Below are positions 63,849 through 64,000 of a stretch of DNA of 64,000 nucleotides, in pieces. Origin of the DNA: Cardinalis cardinalis (Eukaryota > Chordata > Aves > Passeriformes > Cardinalidae); the NCBI GenBank assembly GCA_014549065.1, contig JACDOX010000008.1, positions 1,316,319 to 1,380,318 on the forward strand, given 5' to 3'. Under the pieces are notes generated by a model that was not told the origin of the DNA, searched no databases, and saw only the letters and a program-made list of their open reading frames with translations. The position numbers were made by a program, and so were the translations under genes. Positions within the stretch are counted from its first letter, which is position 1. Each line of letters starts with the position of its first letter.

Positions 63849-64000
63849 TCAAACACTGGAACAGGTAGTCAGGAAGGCTCAGAAATCTCTGTCTCAGGAC
63901 ATATTTATAACCTAACTGGATATGGTTCTGAGCACCTCATTGATGTTGATGCTACTTTGAGCATAGGGGTAGAACTAGACAGTCTCTAAAGGTCACTTCC
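63849..64000 (+). mobile_element. CR1 LINE, 3' end, runs off the window
   Basis: AAACACTGGAACAGGTAGTC, then GAACTAGACAGTCTCTAAAGGTC match the CR1 3' end with many substitutions. The copy is more diverged than the one at 44.4 kb and continues past the right edge. Confidence 0.8.

Larger units (their letters stand above)
32957..64000 (+). other. RYR3: RYR3 intron 1 (continues past the window)
   Basis: This stretch begins with the gtaagt donor of exon 1 and reaches the window edge without a recognisable second exon, so the intron is at least 31 kb; a very long first intron is normal for this gene. The background is AT-rich, CpG-poor and carries isolated N positions. Recognised pieces inside it are listed separately: CR1 copies at 44.4, 48.6, 55.5 and 63.85 kb, a GC-raised block at 40.2 kb, LTR-like sequence at 63.1 kb, small tandem duplications at 42.46 and 50.04 kb, and a palindrome at 55.14 kb. 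In the remaining stretches (32957-40200, 40660-44410, 44630-48580, 49250-55140, 55200-55510, 56280-63130) I see no gene, RNA or repeat that I can name, apart from short T/G-rich or AT-rich low-complexity runs. Confidence 0.8.

Noticed and set aside
1..64000. CRISPR arrays, bacterial operons or phage-like systems
   Set aside because: No regularly spaced repeats or prokaryotic gene structure; all signals are those of a bird nuclear genome.
32957..64000. RYR3 exon 2 inside the window
   Set aside because: No frame with the expected acidic DEVVLQC-like continuation next to a splice acceptor was found on the + strand.

Overview
This window looks like nuclear DNA from a bird, most probably a passerine. 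The evidence is several CR1 LINE copies, most of them 5'-truncated 3' ends in both orientations, an AT-rich non-coding background, and a short interspersed element with a tRNA-Ile head and a CR1-like tail, an arrangement known from songbird SINEs (TguSINE1 type). There are no bacterial-style operons. Nearly all open reading frames under about 150 codons are chance frames or antisense readings of CR1 copies.

Two gene starts can be supported. The secure one is coding exon 1 of a ryanodine receptor on the + strand (32906-32956). Its 17 codons read MAEGGEGGEDEIQFLRT and end at a consensus splice donor. The MAEGGEGGED form points to RYR3 rather than RYR1 or RYR2. Everything from 32957 to the right edge is then RYR3 intron 1; I found no exon 2. 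The second is a CpG-island promoter at about 11.1-11.7 kb, cut by a 153-base assembly gap. It has a plausible minus-strand first-exon donor at 11212/11211. In vertebrates FMN1 lies upstream of RYR3 in the opposite orientation, so this island is a reasonable FMN1 5' end and the left 11 kb would be FMN1 intron. That is inference from gene order, because no FMN1 coding exon is visible.

Layout: 1-11.2 kb, putative FMN1 intron with a CR1 reverse-transcriptase scrap, a tRNA-Ile/CR1 SINE and several small hairpins. 11.2-11.65 kb, CpG island and gap. 11.65-32.5 kb, intergenic DNA between the two divergent promoters, holding an inverted pair of the same LTR-like repeat (19.3 and 23.8 kb), a long decayed CR1 with an LTR-like insertion (26.5-28.5 kb), and a CTCF-like motif at 28.6 kb. 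32.5-33.0 kb, RYR3 promoter and exon 1. 33-64 kb, RYR3 intron 1 with four CR1 copies, one GC-raised unassigned block (40.2 kb) and an LTR-like block near the right edge.

I found no previously undescribed biological system. The most useful observations are the divergent FMN1-RYR3 promoter arrangement, the lineage-marking SINE, the inverted LTR pair with tandem length changes, and a few short palindromes, including a perfect stem closed by a UUCG loop and an inverted pair of octamer motifs.
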